64,000 nucleotides of DNA from E44-bin88 sp034419075 (GCA_034419075.1 DAOULR010000025.1:13452-77451); one strand, 5' to 3'; numbered from the stretch's first letter, positions 43,901 to 51,960 are shown. The notes: a model not told the origin generated them from the letters alone. Translations and numbers: made by a program.

Positions 43901-44366
43901 GACGAAGAAAGCAGGCAAGCCTGAAATAAAGAAATCCCCCCTCCCCCCACCCACCATTGACTTGCCGCTCAAAGCCCTTATCCCCGAGGACTATGTCGCC
44001 GATGTCGAGACGCGGTTAAGCCTCTACCAGAAGCTGGCCAGGGTTGACAAAATGGAGCAGATAGAAGGTCTTGCGCAGGAGTTCGGCGACAGGTTCGGCA
44101 AACTGCCGGTTGAGGTCAAAAACCTGCTTTACGCGTTGAGGATTAAGCTCCTGGCAGCAAGGGCGGGCGTGGAATCGGTCAGCACCGAGGACGGGCAGAT
44201 TATCATCAGACTCTTTGAGGGGATGCAGCTCGACAGGGAGAAGCTAGAGCCGCTTCTGGGCGAGGGCGTGACGACGGGCAAGAGGCAAGTGAGTATAAGG
44301 TATAAGGGGGTGGAGGGGTGGAGAGGGGTTTTGGAGGGTATTTTAAGTAGAAAATTGTTGGGGTAA
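40920..44366 (+). CDS. mfd: Transcription-repair coupling factor Mfd
   Basis: 1148 residues. Removes stalled RNA polymerase and calls in UvrA. The order is: UvrB-homology domain (residues about 1-240), polymerase-interaction domain with LTPGDYVVHIEHGIAKFAGV (about 475-560), RecG-like helicase with Walker A GDVGYGKTE (about 633) and DEEQRF (about 737), and the C-terminal TRCF domain (about 1010-1110). A proline-rich linker (SPLPPPTIDLP) comes before the last domain. The gene is monocistronic and ends close to a convergent AIPR gene. Full family length. Confidence 0.96.
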   Translation: MNLAKLLQLIEDMPEYRQLVDELTLDGETKALALEAAKPYVIAALHQSLRRPMVAVSAQPERCGQLYEQIVRWGAEARLFPEPDALPYERISADASTELERVQALSALVGMDGQSPPLIVVSAAALMGKLTPHQDFSATVHTVKPGMEIEIFKLLEKWQAMGYRLESTVELPGTIAHRGGIVDIYPPTSELPARLEFLGNTIESMRLFEPASQRSSNAIESLAIGPATELLAPLVKTKAELEAIVKTIKLANCTAEVRRQYERDLEMLTEKQLDDLSFYAPLFNTDSLLDFLPQDCLLVLDELPNIEQAIDDLEEQAEQLRADKLERKELPINFPQPYFGWKELEPKIMKKSRLRLTAWGLEKAEDAHKLSFSTVPGYAGQLPAFIKKVKQLLGRKKRLVVVSHQASRLAELLEQEDIMAAPVEEVKEIPPPASLTLIQGLLGEGWLMNGDSYLFTDAEIFGFIKQRRLVKRRPVPHHQFLIELTPGDYVVHIEHGIAKFAGVTKMGEDNGQREYLVLKYAANDRLYVPTDQIDRVNRYVGAGDQPPTLSRLGTQEWYKTKQKVKESVEEVAQELLALYAAREVVPGFTFSKDSVWQQELEASFPYVETPDQMEAQAEVKADMEKASPMDRLVCGDVGYGKTEVAIRAAFKAVMDGKQVAVLVPTTVLAQQHFATFKERLEAFPVRIEVLSRFKTHREQEAIVKGLASGSVDICIGTHRLLQKDIAFKNLGLLIIDEEQRFGVAHKEHLKKMRQEVDVLTLSATPIPRTLHMSLVGVRDMSTMETPPEQRLPIKTYVARYDERLVREAILRELERNGQVFFVHNRVQSIDFIAAKLQDLVPEARTSIAHGQMPEAELERVMSDFAQGKSDILVCSTIIESGLDMPNVNTLIVNRADRFGLTQLYQLRGRVGRGANLAHAYFLYEKGKMLTPTAEKRLKTIFEATELGAGFNIALKDLEIRGAGTLLGVRQSGFISAVGFSLYTRLLAEAVESQRTKKAGKPEIKKSPLPPPTIDLPLKALIPEDYVADVETRLSLYQKLARVDKMEQIEGLAQEFGDRFGKLPVEVKNLLYALRIKLLAARAGVESVSTEDGQIIIRLFEGMQLDREKLEPLLGEGVTTGKRQVSIRYKGVEGWRGVLEGILSRKLLG

Positions 44367-44413
44367 GAAAAGACCAAATAAAACAAAGGCAAAAACTTCA
44401 AGTTAGTAATTTT

Positions 44414-46084
44414 CTACGTCTTTGATGTTTTTCTTATAATTCCTAGTTTTGCTACAAGTTCAGTTCCTTTTGCTACAATATCTGACTCACCCAATAACTC
44501 ATATTCCTTTTTGACTTTTTCAAGAGAACTAATTAATGCTTCTTCATCTCCTGGTATTTCTATCTCTGATAGGTCTATATGTCTTGGGTTATTCTTGTTT
44601 GTTAATGCCTGTGCATATACCATCGCAACATACCAACGCAAATTAGACCTATGGTAGCGTATAGGAATTTGTTTTGACAGGAATTGGTCAACCTTTTTAA
44701 TTAATAGGGCACAGTTTACAAAAAGATTCAATGAATATTTGGGATTGAATACTCTTTCGTATTCTTTCTTTAAAACTGTTGTTGGTCTACCTTTTGCATC
44801 GTCCGGTCTTTGTAGTAACACTGAAATAACAGTTTGCGCTAGAATCATTGGGCGCAGAATTTGCGAAATACGGACGCCCTCATTTTTATAATAATTTCTT
44901 CTTCTATCATAATAAAGATTATAAGCCCTCAAGACACCTTCAATTTGTCTATGAATTTTTTCAGTCATATGTAAGCTAAATTCGGGCACCACAGTCTGAC
45001 TATTTGTTGCTCTTATTATATGGTCTGAGATTTCTGGCTCTTCCGTCACTATAATACGAACTAGCACATCTCTACTCTCTTTTGTTTTGTCCTTTAGTGA
45101 GCGAACATAATCATATATACAATGAGATGTTTGCAAACCATTTACAACTAAAGGATTTTCAACACTAAGCGTTCCGCCCTCATTAGGGGCCTTAGACGCT
45201 ATAATGGTAACACCATTGTTTAACCACCAAAAATCCTCTAGCGGAGTTTTATCTTCAAGGGTATCTTGAATAGCTTTGTTTACTGGAATCATATCTAGCC
45301 AATCTCGGACATTGGCTTCAAATAATTCATTTCGTAAGTCACCTTCTTCGGTAGTGATGAATTTATAATATTCAACAATTGGCACAAGACATACCCAAGA
45401 GGTTTTTCGAGAAGTCGATGATTCTACTAAAAGTGGGAACTTTTTTAGGGGATGTTTGCTGATAATTTTAAGAAGTTCTGCAGCGCCAATGAAAATAAAG
45501 GACACTTTAGCTTGTGAAAAATGACTTTTAGCTTTAGATATGATTCTATCTTTATGCCCTTCTAGGCTCTTGTTAATTACTCCAGTATCACCTTTGCATA
45601 TATAATAGTATGAGATTGTAAATTCTTGTATTCCAGTACAGAATTCACGATATTTCTTTTTAAACATTTCCATGATAGATAGAAGGTCTTCATTGTACTC
45701 CCCCGAAAATTTATCTTTCCCGTAAGATAAGTTAAGCAAGTCTTCCGTTAGGAGATTTAGTTTCTCCATACGTTTTTCGTTGAAGCCATCTTCCATAGAG
45801 GATTGAATAAGTATAAGGTCTGCTCTTGTTACTGCTTTTCGGTCAAACTCCATTTCATCAGAAACGAATCGCCTATTAATTAAGAAATAAATACTATCTA
45901 AGCCTCCATCGTTTCCTCCTCCAACTTGACCAGACGCTACTTCATCATCGGTTGGTACAAAATCCTTTAAAGCTTGTTCTGCAGTAAATAATTCAAAAAA
46001 TTTACTCTCGCTAATTTCAGACGCACGTTCTTCCCAAATTTCCTTATAGATTGCATCTAGGGTAATTATGTCATTAATAGGCAT
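44414..46084 (-). CDS. AIPR-family abortive phage infection protein
   Basis: 556 residues. LEDFWWLNNGVTIIASKAP followed by ENPLVVNGLQTSHCIYDYV and RATNSQTVVPEFSLH are the core of the AIPR family (abortive infection phage resistance). The N-terminal part (GGGNDGGLDSIYFLINRR ... ADLILIQSSM) resembles the start of a PD-(D/E)xK nuclease, but at the place where QxK is expected the residues are QSS, so nuclease action is uncertain. The ATG at 46084 is preferred, with GGAGG 6 bases before it. The gene is much AT-richer than its neighbours, pointing to transfer. It stands alone. Confidence 0.82.
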   Translation of the reverse strand: MPINDIITLDAIYKEIWEERASEISESKFFELFTAEQALKDFVPTDDEVASGQVGGGNDGGLDSIYFLINRRFVSDEMEFDRKAVTRADLILIQSSMEDGFNEKRMEKLNLLTEDLLNLSYGKDKFSGEYNEDLLSIMEMFKKKYREFCTGIQEFTISYYYICKGDTGVINKSLEGHKDRIISKAKSHFSQAKVSFIFIGAAELLKIISKHPLKKFPLLVESSTSRKTSWVCLVPIVEYYKFITTEEGDLRNELFEANVRDWLDMIPVNKAIQDTLEDKTPLEDFWWLNNGVTIIASKAPNEGGTLSVENPLVVNGLQTSHCIYDYVRSLKDKTKESRDVLVRIIVTEEPEISDHIIRATNSQTVVPEFSLHMTEKIHRQIEGVLRAYNLYYDRRRNYYKNEGVRISQILRPMILAQTVISVLLQRPDDAKGRPTTVLKKEYERVFNPKYSLNLFVNCALLIKKVDQFLSKQIPIRYHRSNLRWYVAMVYAQALTNKNNPRHIDLSEIEIPGDEEALISSLEKVKKEYELLGESDIVAKGTELVAKLGIIRKTSKT

Positions 46085-46115
46085 AGGTTTGCCTCCGCTT
46101 GTATAGTTAGATATA

Positions 46116-46143
46116 ATCATACTCCCCCATTTTACTGTGTCAA
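46116..46143 (-). promoter_or_regulatory. Promoter of the AIPR gene
   Basis: Minus-strand TTGACA, 16 bases, TATGAT, about 30 bases before the ATG at 46084. Confidence 0.5.
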
Positions 46144-46239
46144 GTATATTGATGCCTTTTTAAAGGGAGACTCCCTATTTACTATCAGTGAAAAAACGGT
46201 TACAATGTGGGCTAACAAACAAGGAGGTGAAAGACCGAT

Positions 46240-46614
46240 ATGTTTTGTTCGCAATGCGGTGAGAAAAACCCCGACAATGCCAAATTCTGCTCCAAATGCG
46301 GCGCGGCTCTAAAGGCAGCGGCGGCGCCGGCAAAGCCCGCCCCCGCCCCCACTAAAGCCGCGGCGACGGGAGAGCGGACCAGCGGCATGGCTATTGCCGC
46401 GCTCATTATGGGAATACTGGGTTTCCTCACATTCGGCCCTCTGGCTATCCTGGCCATCATCTTCGGCGCTATCGGGATAGGTCAGGCCAATAAAGACCCC
46501 AGCCTCAAGGGTAAGGGCATGGCCGTAGCCGGGCTGGTGCTGGGCATTATTGCCATCGCCGGCTGGGTAATAACTTTAATCTTCTGGGGCTCGTTCTTCT
46601 GGTGGTTTATTTAG
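46240..46614 (+). CDS. Zinc-ribbon DUF4190 membrane protein
   Basis: 124 residues. MFCSQCGEKN and FCSKCGAAL form a zinc ribbon (residues 3-23), next a Pro/Ala linker, then two membrane helices about residues 50-75 and 95-120 of DUF4190 type. AAGGAGGTGA gives a strong ribosome site. Upstream, TTTACT and TACAAT at 17-base spacing may be its promoter. Function unknown; such proteins are common in anaerobes. A terminator follows. Confidence 0.75.
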   Translation: MFCSQCGEKNPDNAKFCSKCGAALKAAAAPAKPAPAPTKAAATGERTSGMAIAALIMGILGFLTFGPLAILAIIFGAIGIGQANKDPSLKGKGMAVAGLVLGIIAIAGWVITLIFWGSFFWWFI

Positions 46615-46646
46615 TCCACCATAGAGAAATAGTTGTTAAACAGACT

Positions 46647-46673
46647 AAAAGAGGGGCGTTGCCCCTCTTTTTT
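46647..46673 (+). terminator. Rho-independent terminator between convergent genes
   Basis: GAGGGGC-gtt-GCCCCTC stem followed by six T, between the DUF4190 gene and acpP. The opposite side has four A, so it may also end the acpP transcript. Confidence 0.85.
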
Positions 46674-46703
46674 CTATCTCGACGCAGGATATAGATTATT
46701 CGG

Positions 46704-46961
46704 TCAGTCCTTGACGCCGCGGTCATGAATATAGTCAACGGCATCCTGGACGGTGGCTATCTTCTCCGCATCCTCATCCGGTATTTCAACCTTCGAGCCT
46801 TCCTCGCTGAACTCCTCTTCCAGACTCATTACCAGTTCGACCAGGTCCAGGGAATCGGCGCCCAGGTCATCAACAAAATTGGCCGAAGGAACGACTTCCT
46901 CTTCATCCACGCCTAGCTGCTCGACAACTATCTTTTTCACCCTCTCAAAAACTGTGGCCAT
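46704..46961 (-). CDS. acpP: Acyl carrier protein
   Basis: 85 residues, acidic. LGADSLDLVELVMSLEEEF has the serine that takes the 4'-phosphopantetheine arm. It carries the growing chain in fatty acid synthesis. GGAGGT precedes the ATG. It is the last gene of the yceD-rpmF-fabD-fabG-nusB-acpP group. Confidence 0.96.
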   Translation of the reverse strand: MATVFERVKKIVVEQLGVDEEEVVPSANFVDDLGADSLDLVELVMSLEEEFSEEGSKVEIPDEDAEKIATVQDAVDYIHDRGVKD

Positions 46962-46977
46962 TTTCTATGCTACCTCC

Positions 46978-47394
46978 CTAATCTTTCTCTCTAGAAGCGA
47001 GTCGGCTAACCGAGCCCAGGACACCGTTAACGAACTTAGGTGAGTTGTTGCTGCCAAAGAGCTTAGCCAGCTCAACCGCTTCGTTTATAGCGACCTTAAT
47101 TGGCACACTATTATCAAGCAAAATTTCAAATATTGCAAGTCTCAGGATATTCCGGTCCACCAACGATACCTGTTCCAGCGGCCAGGCGGTGGCGAACCTC
47201 TTAATGTACTCGTCTATTTTATCCCTATTCTCAAGCACTCCGCTGGTCAGATGGCGGGCAAAGACGACGTTTTCCTCATTCAGCCTGCCGTCTTCCAGAA
47301 AAGGGGCTAAAGCCCGTTCCATCTCGTGCCCTACGGAGTCGACCTCGTACAAAACCTGCAGGGCTATTACCCGAGCTTTACGCCGTAACCCCAT
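46978..47394 (-). CDS. nusB: Transcription antitermination factor NusB
   Basis: 138 residues, all helical. RRKARVIALQVLYEVDS at the start and ILRLAIFEILLDN ... AINEAVELAKLFG ... FVNGVLGSV near the end match the family. It binds boxA RNA with NusE to allow full rRNA transcription. It lies between fabG (90 bases) and acpP (16 bases), an unusual place in a fatty acid group. Confidence 0.95.
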   Translation of the reverse strand: MGLRRKARVIALQVLYEVDSVGHEMERALAPFLEDGRLNEENVVFARHLTSGVLENRDKIDEYIKRFATAWPLEQVSLVDRNILRLAIFEILLDNSVPIKVAINEAVELAKLFGSNNSPKFVNGVLGSVSRLASREKD

Positions 47395-47484
47395 GGCCTT
47401 CCTCTAAAATTAACCACATATTATAGCACTTAATTTTAAATACGCAAGCGGTGAAATATCAAGCGTCGCCACCGACAGCCCCGG

Positions 47485-48222
47485 TTACATGCCCCCGGTA
47501 ACCCCCAGGACCTGCCCGGTGATATAGGCCGCCCCTTCGGAGGCGAGGAAGAGGACGGCCTCGGCCACGTCGCGGGGGGTGCCGAACTCGCCCTGCGGGA
47601 TGAGCCTCTTCAGTTCCTGGCGCCAGTCCTCTTTTAGCCCCCGCGTCATCTCGGTATCGATAAAACCGGGGGCGACGGCATTGACGGTAACGCCGTGAGA
47701 AGCCACCTCTTTGGCCACGGCGCGGGTAAAGCCGATAACGCCCGCCTTAGCCGCGGCGTAGTTGGCCTGGCCCTTATTACCGATAACGCCGACAATGCTG
47801 GAGATATTGACAATTCGACCCCAGCGCTGTTTCGCCATCGGCCGCAAAACAGCCTTGGTACAGAGGAAAACACTCTTTAAGTCCACGGCGATGACCTTAT
47901 CCCAGTCCTCTTCCGACATGCGCAGTATGAGCTGGTCGCGGGCGATGCCGGCGTTATTCACCAGTATGTCAACGCGCTTAAAGGCGGACAGTGTCTCGTC
48001 AACGAGGCGGTCGACATCTTTGGCCTTACTGACATCGGCCATAACCTGCAGGCTTTCCACACCCATGGTCTTGATTTCCTTGGCCACCGCCTCCACCGGT
48101 TTTACGTCGCCGATATCGTTAAGCACTACCCTGATGCCCGACTCGGCTAATTTCAGGGCGATAACCCGCCCGATTCCCCGACCGCTGCCGGTGACTATGG
48201 CTACCCTGCTCGAAATATTCAT
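47485..48222 (-). CDS. fabG: 3-oxoacyl-ACP reductase
   Basis: 245 residues, short-chain dehydrogenase fold. VTGSGRGIGRVIAL is the NADP loop, VNNAGIARD the central element and YAAAKAG the catalytic Tyr-Lys pair, with Ser in NISSIVG. The family position next to fabD and acpP makes the FabG role in fatty acid synthesis very likely. Confidence 0.95.
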   Translation of the reverse strand: MNISSRVAIVTGSGRGIGRVIALKLAESGIRVVLNDIGDVKPVEAVAKEIKTMGVESLQVMADVSKAKDVDRLVDETLSAFKRVDILVNNAGIARDQLILRMSEEDWDKVIAVDLKSVFLCTKAVLRPMAKQRWGRIVNISSIVGVIGNKGQANYAAAKAGVIGFTRAVAKEVASHGVTVNAVAPGFIDTEMTRGLKEDWRQELKRLIPQGEFGTPRDVAEAVLFLASEGAAYITGQVLGVTGGM

Positions 48223-48237
48223 CTTTAACCTCGCTCC

Positions 48238-49170
48238 CTAATCGACGCTGAAATTCCGTACCGATTCAACATCGCCGATATTAAGGATTTTAACATCCCT
48301 GTCAATACGCTTGATTAATCCCGCCAGAACCTTGCCCGGCCCGATTTCGATAAAGGTGGAAACGCCCCTTGCTATCATATATTCCACCGAGCGCTGCCAC
48401 TGGACGCAGTTGCAGAGCTGGTAGAGCAGTTCTTCCTTGACCGCCGGAGCGGTGGCGAGGGGCTGGGCGGTGGTGTTGCCGATGATGGGGGTGGTGGGGT
48501 CTCTAAACTCAAGTTTGGCGATGATTTTAGCCATACCGTCGACGGCGGGCCGCATCAGCGGGGTGTGAAAGGCGCCGCTGACCTGCAGAGGGATGGCGCG
48601 GTGCGCCCCCTTATCTTTAGCCAGTTCCACCGCCTTATTGATACTATCCTCGGCGCCGCTGATGACCGTCTGACCCGGGCAGTTAAAATTGGCGACCTGG
48701 GCACCGGTCTTGGCACAAAGCTCGGTCAGCGGCGCCTCGTCGAGGCCGATTATAGCCGCCATGCCGCCGGGGGTCATCTGTCCCGCTTCGTGCATCAGTC
48801 GTCCGCGCTCCCGCGACAGATAAACGGCGTCGGCGAAGTCGAGCACGCCCGCCGCCGCCAGTGCCGTGTATTCGCCCAGGCTGTGGCCAGCGACAAAGCT
48901 GGGAGAAGGCAAACCGACGCCCGCCTCGCGGCAGGCCTCCAGGCAGGCAAAGCTGGCGGTTACTATGGCCGGCTGAGCGTTAATCGTCTGGCGCAGTTCC
49001 TCCTCGGGGCCATCGAAGCAGAGCCGAGAAAGAGGAAAGCCCAGGGCCTGGTCAGCCTGATCGAAAACGTCTTTAGCCAACTCGAAGTCCTGGTAGAGGT
49101 CGCGCCCCATGCCCACCGATTGAGCACCCTGCCCGGGAAAGACATAGGCTGCCTTAACTAGTTCAGCCAT
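48238..49170 (-). CDS. fabD: Malonyl-CoA-ACP transacylase
   Basis: 310 residues. FPGQGAQSVGMG at the start and AGHSLGEYTAL with the active serine are standard; His in SGAFHTPLM completes the site. It loads malonyl groups on ACP. It sits 15 bases before fabG. No fabH or fabF gene is in this window, so the remaining condensing enzymes are elsewhere. Confidence 0.95.
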   Translation of the reverse strand: MAELVKAAYVFPGQGAQSVGMGRDLYQDFELAKDVFDQADQALGFPLSRLCFDGPEEELRQTINAQPAIVTASFACLEACREAGVGLPSPSFVAGHSLGEYTALAAAGVLDFADAVYLSRERGRLMHEAGQMTPGGMAAIIGLDEAPLTELCAKTGAQVANFNCPGQTVISGAEDSINKAVELAKDKGAHRAIPLQVSGAFHTPLMRPAVDGMAKIIAKLEFRDPTTPIIGNTTAQPLATAPAVKEELLYQLCNCVQWQRSVEYMIARGVSTFIEIGPGKVLAGLIKRIDRDVKILNIGDVESVRNFSVD

Positions 49171-49202
49171 AGCATCCTTTCTCCAAACATCCTAAAAACG
49201 GG

Positions 49203-49406
49203 TTAAGCCGCGGGCTTCTTCTTGGGGGTCTTAACCTCGATGACATCACGGCCCGCATAGCTGCCGCAGGTGGGACAGGCATGATGAGGTAGCTTGAGGC
49301 TATGGCACTGGGGGCATTCTTCCAGGGCGGGGGGATTAGCTGCCAGATGGCTGCGCCTCTTGCCCTGGCGCGCCTTAGTGGTTTTTCTTTTCGGTAAAGC
49401 TCCCAT
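49203..49406 (-). CDS. rpmF: 50S ribosomal protein L32
   Basis: 67 residues, basic N-terminus (LPKRKTTKARQGKRRSH), then ECPQCHSLKLPHHACPTCGSYAGRDV, a four-cysteine zinc site. Usual order yceD-rpmF-fab genes. ATG at 49406. Confidence 0.94.
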   Translation of the reverse strand: MGALPKRKTTKARQGKRRSHLAANPPALEECPQCHSLKLPHHACPTCGSYAGRDVIEVKTPKKKPAA

Positions 49407-49439
49407 AACTAAAGTGTTCCTTTCTCTCGGCCAAGGCCG

Positions 49440-49958
49440 TCACTGGCTGAGACCGATGTGCTTCAGTTTGGCCCAGCGAGGGTCGGCTTCCGGGGGCAGG
49501 CACTGGCACTCCCCCAGGTTAAGATTCTGCCCACAAACGGGGCACAAGCCGGCGCAGTCCGGGCGGCAGAGGGGTTTCATTGGGACCGCCATCAGGGCGT
49601 ACTGGTGCACGGCCTCGGTTAAATCGAGCTCGTGGTTTTCGTCGATGGTAAAAAGTCCAGGCTCGTCGGGAATGGTCAGCGACGCGCCGCTGACGACGTC
49701 CACGGTGGGAAAATACTCCTCTTCTATTTTCAGCGTCAGCGGGCAGGGGAACGGGTTCAGGCAGCGGCTGCAGGTCAGTTCGACGTCAGTATTTAGCACG
49801 CCCTCGACCAAAATGCCACGGTCGGTGCGCGTCAGGCTGACCTTGCCTTTAAGGCGACTGGTGTTGCCGTAACCGGTAACATCCATAACCAGGTCGACAT
49901 CGTGCTCTTTGACGGTGCCGATGGCCGACCTGAGCTGCTGGGCTACATTGATTTGCAT
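49440..49958 (-). CDS. DUF177 (YceD) family protein
   Basis: 172 residues. The C-terminal CRPDCAGLCPVCGQNLNLGEC is the DUF177 cysteine cluster, and CSRCLNPFPCPL is a CxxC pair in the middle. The gene is always next to rpmF in many phyla; members have been tied to rRNA accumulation. CTGGAGGG lies before the ATG, and it is the first gene of the operon. Confidence 0.92.
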   Translation of the reverse strand: MQINVAQQLRSAIGTVKEHDVDLVMDVTGYGNTSRLKGKVSLTRTDRGILVEGVLNTDVELTCSRCLNPFPCPLTLKIEEEYFPTVDVVSGASLTIPDEPGLFTIDENHELDLTEAVHQYALMAVPMKPLCRPDCAGLCPVCGQNLNLGECQCLPPEADPRWAKLKHIGLSQ

Positions 49959-49994
49959 TTAATAATATCCCTCCAGGGGAGATAAAACTCTATC

Positions 49995-50025
49995 ATTATA
50001 AGCCAGCTATACTGGCGACTGTCAA
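49995..50025 (-). promoter_or_regulatory. Promoter of the yceD-rpmF-fab operon
   Basis: Minus-strand TTGACA and TATAAT with 19 bases between, longer than the usual 17. GGCT stands directly before the -10 box, as at 51538. Confidence 0.5.
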
Positions 50026-50044
50026 GCTGAACTCAGTACTCTTA

Positions 50045-50074
50045 GTGTCACCCTGAGCATAGCGAAGGGTCTCT
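50045..50074. repeat. Interspersed repeat, family A copy 3 (half unit)
   Basis: GTGTCACCCTGAGCATAGCG followed by AAGGGTCTC; only one arm of the unit at 3230-3300 is present. It is directly joined to the family B copy that follows. Confidence 0.7.
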
Positions 50075-50075
50075 T

Positions 50076-50290
50076 TCCCCACCCCACCTTGTTCAGCGTA
50101 CGCTGTTCTGACCCACCCTACCCTCCCTTAGAGGGGATTCTCCCTCTAGAATTCCTTCCGGGGACACGCCACCCCTTTCCCCCTAGGGATTTGCCTACAT
50201 ACATTTCAGGGGTTCCCAAGGGGGGCTTCGCCCCCCTTGGGAAGATGTTTCTGGGCGGGACGGGTGGGAAAGAAGACTTGGGGTGGGGAT
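50076..50290. repeat. Interspersed repeat, family B copy 3 (longest)
   Basis: Runs from CCCCACCCCACCTTG to GGTGGGGAT, so its ends are inverted. A strong internal hairpin CCCAAGGGGGG-cttcg-CCCCCCTTGGG lies near 50217-50242. It fills most of the 378-base gap between the yceD operon and the acyl-CoA dehydrogenase gene; the rest is promoter and terminator. Confidence 0.75.
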
Positions 50291-50328
50291 AAAAAAAGAC
50301 CCGGGGAGTTTTCCGCCCCCCAGGTCTT
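50291..50328 (-). terminator. Terminator of the 50337 acyl-CoA dehydrogenase gene
   Basis: Minus-strand AAGACC stem with GGGG/CCCC inside and a run of seven T after GGGTC. Confidence 0.85.
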
Positions 50329-50336
50329 AGAGAGCG

Positions 50337-51494
50337 CTAAAGGTCGAATACCTTTTTCTTGCGCAGCTCGAAGGCAATCTCGTTACGCAGGACCTGATTG
50401 GAGCCCTCGTATATCTGGGTAATCTTGGCGTCGCGGAACATCTTCTCGATGGGGTAATCACGCATATAGCCCACGCCGCCGAAGATTTGCATGGCATCAG
50501 TGGTGACCTTCATCGCCGTGTCCGAGGCGAAGACCTTGCACATCGCCGACTCCTTGGTGAAGTCCTTGGCGCCGCCATCTATCATACGGGCGGTGGAATA
50601 GACCAGCGCCCGAGCTGCTTCCACGCGCATGGCCATCTCGGCCAGCATCTGCTGGACCGCCTGCTGGGCGTAGATGGGGTGGCCGAACTGGACGCGCTGC
50701 TTGGCGTAGTCCACCGCCGCCTCCAGCGCCCCCTGCGCCAGTCCCATCGCTTGGGCGCCTAAGCCCGGGCGGGAGCGGTCTAAGAGCTTCATGGTCAGGA
50801 TAAAGCCCATCCCCTCCTTGCCGATAATGCTGTCAGCGGGGATAAAGCAGTCCTCGAAGACCAGCTCTCTGGTCGAGGAAGCACGGATGCCCAGCTTCTT
50901 TTCCTTCCTACCGAAGGTAAAGCCAGGGGTGTCTTTATCGACAATGAAGGCGCTGGCGCCACGGGGGCCCTTAGACTTATCGGTCAGGGCGATAACGGTA
51001 TAGACCTCGGCATCGCCACCGTTGGTGATAAACTGCTTGGTGCCGTTGAGGACATAGCCGCCCTTGGTGGGCGTGGCCGTGGTCTTGATGCTGCCGGCGT
51101 CGCTGCCGGCTTCGGCTTCGGTCAGGCCGAAGGCAGCCATCTTACGGCCGCTGGCGATATCGGGCAGGTATTTCTTACGCTGCTCGTCGGTGCCGAATTC
51201 AAGCAGGGTAAAGGTGCCCAATCCACTGGCGGCATAGCTGACGGCGATACCGCTGCACACGCGGCTTAGCTCTTCCACCACTATGCAGAGGTCGAGCAGA
51301 CCGCCGCCCAGCCCCCCGTACTCCTCGGCGATGTAGACGCCGAAGAGGCCGGCATCGGCCAGGATTTTCATTATCTCCCAGGGGAACTCCTCTTTTTCAT
51401 CGAGCGCTGCCCTCACTGGCAGCACCTGTTCCTCAGCGATGGTTCGCGTTAGCTTCCTGATTTCCTTTTGTTGCTCGGTTAAGAAATAATCCAA
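50337..51494 (-). CDS. Acyl-CoA dehydrogenase
   Basis: 385 residues. FAD enzyme making trans-2-enoyl-CoA. FGLTEAEAGSDAGSIKTTA binds FAD/substrate, and near the C-terminus QIYEGSNQVLRNEIA keeps the catalytic Glu in the typical position; full length, so it should be a working homotetramer. A TTG start at 51494 is chosen, since GGGAGG lies 6 bases before it, and a longer open frame to 51554 has none. Its chain-length preference is not visible. Confidence 0.92.
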   Translation of the reverse strand: MDYFLTEQQKEIRKLTRTIAEEQVLPVRAALDEKEEFPWEIMKILADAGLFGVYIAEEYGGLGGGLLDLCIVVEELSRVCSGIAVSYAASGLGTFTLLEFGTDEQRKKYLPDIASGRKMAAFGLTEAEAGSDAGSIKTTATPTKGGYVLNGTKQFITNGGDAEVYTVIALTDKSKGPRGASAFIVDKDTPGFTFGRKEKKLGIRASSTRELVFEDCFIPADSIIGKEGMGFILTMKLLDRSRPGLGAQAMGLAQGALEAAVDYAKQRVQFGHPIYAQQAVQQMLAEMAMRVEAARALVYSTARMIDGGAKDFTKESAMCKVFASDTAMKVTTDAMQIFGGVGYMRDYPIEKMFRDAKITQIYEGSNQVLRNEIAFELRKKKVFDL

Positions 51495-51537
51495 GACAGT
51501 CCTCCCGAACGAGTTTTCAAAGACTAAAATTGTGCTT

Positions 51538-51568
51538 ATTATAAGCCGAGTCAACTACCCCATGTCAA
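51538..51568 (-). promoter_or_regulatory. Promoter of the 50337 acyl-CoA dehydrogenase gene
   Basis: Minus-strand TTGACA, 19 bases, TATAAT, with GGCT before the -10 box, like the yceD operon promoter. Confidence 0.5.
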
Positions 51569-51583
51569 GGACGAAAGCAAACC

Positions 51584-51613
51584 TTGACACTATGCCACCA
51601 TAAAAGGTATATG
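51584..51613 (+). promoter_or_regulatory. Promoter of the Lrp-domain gene
   Basis: TTGACA, 18 bases, TATATG, about 47 bases before the ATG. Confidence 0.4.
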
Positions 51614-51660
51614 TATATATTGGAATATTCCCCGCATTTAAACGACGAGGAGGTGCCTCA

Positions 51661-51900
51661 ATGCAAGCCAAGGCTTTTGTGCTGATTGAAACGGCGGTGG
51701 GCAGGAACAAGGACGTAGCTAACGCCCTGAAGAAGCTCAAGGGAATGAAGTCGGTTGATATCGTAACCGGTCCTTATGATATAATCGCCATACTGGAAGG
51801 CGAAAGCCTGAACGACATCGGCGACCTGGTCACTGGTAGCATCCATCCCATTAGCGGCATCTCCCGAACCGTGACGTGCCTGTCAATCAAGGGAGGGTAG
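51661..51900 (+). CDS. Stand-alone Lrp/AsnC ligand-binding (RAM) domain
   Basis: 79 residues, equal to the effector domain of Lrp-type regulators with no helix-turn-helix. AKAFVLIETAVGRNKDVANALKK and DIVTGPYDIIAILEG fit the family. Such single domains bind amino acids and form rings. ACGAGGAGG lies before the ATG. It precedes the two acyl-CoA dehydrogenase genes by 60 bases and could sense a metabolite for them, though no link is shown. Confidence 0.88.
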   Translation: MQAKAFVLIETAVGRNKDVANALKKLKGMKSVDIVTGPYDIIAILEGESLNDIGDLVTGSIHPISGISRTVTCLSIKGG

Positions 51901-51960
51901 AAACCCCGTTCGGATTTTAAGCTAGATCAAAGACCAAGCCTAGAAAGGGAGAACCGAACT

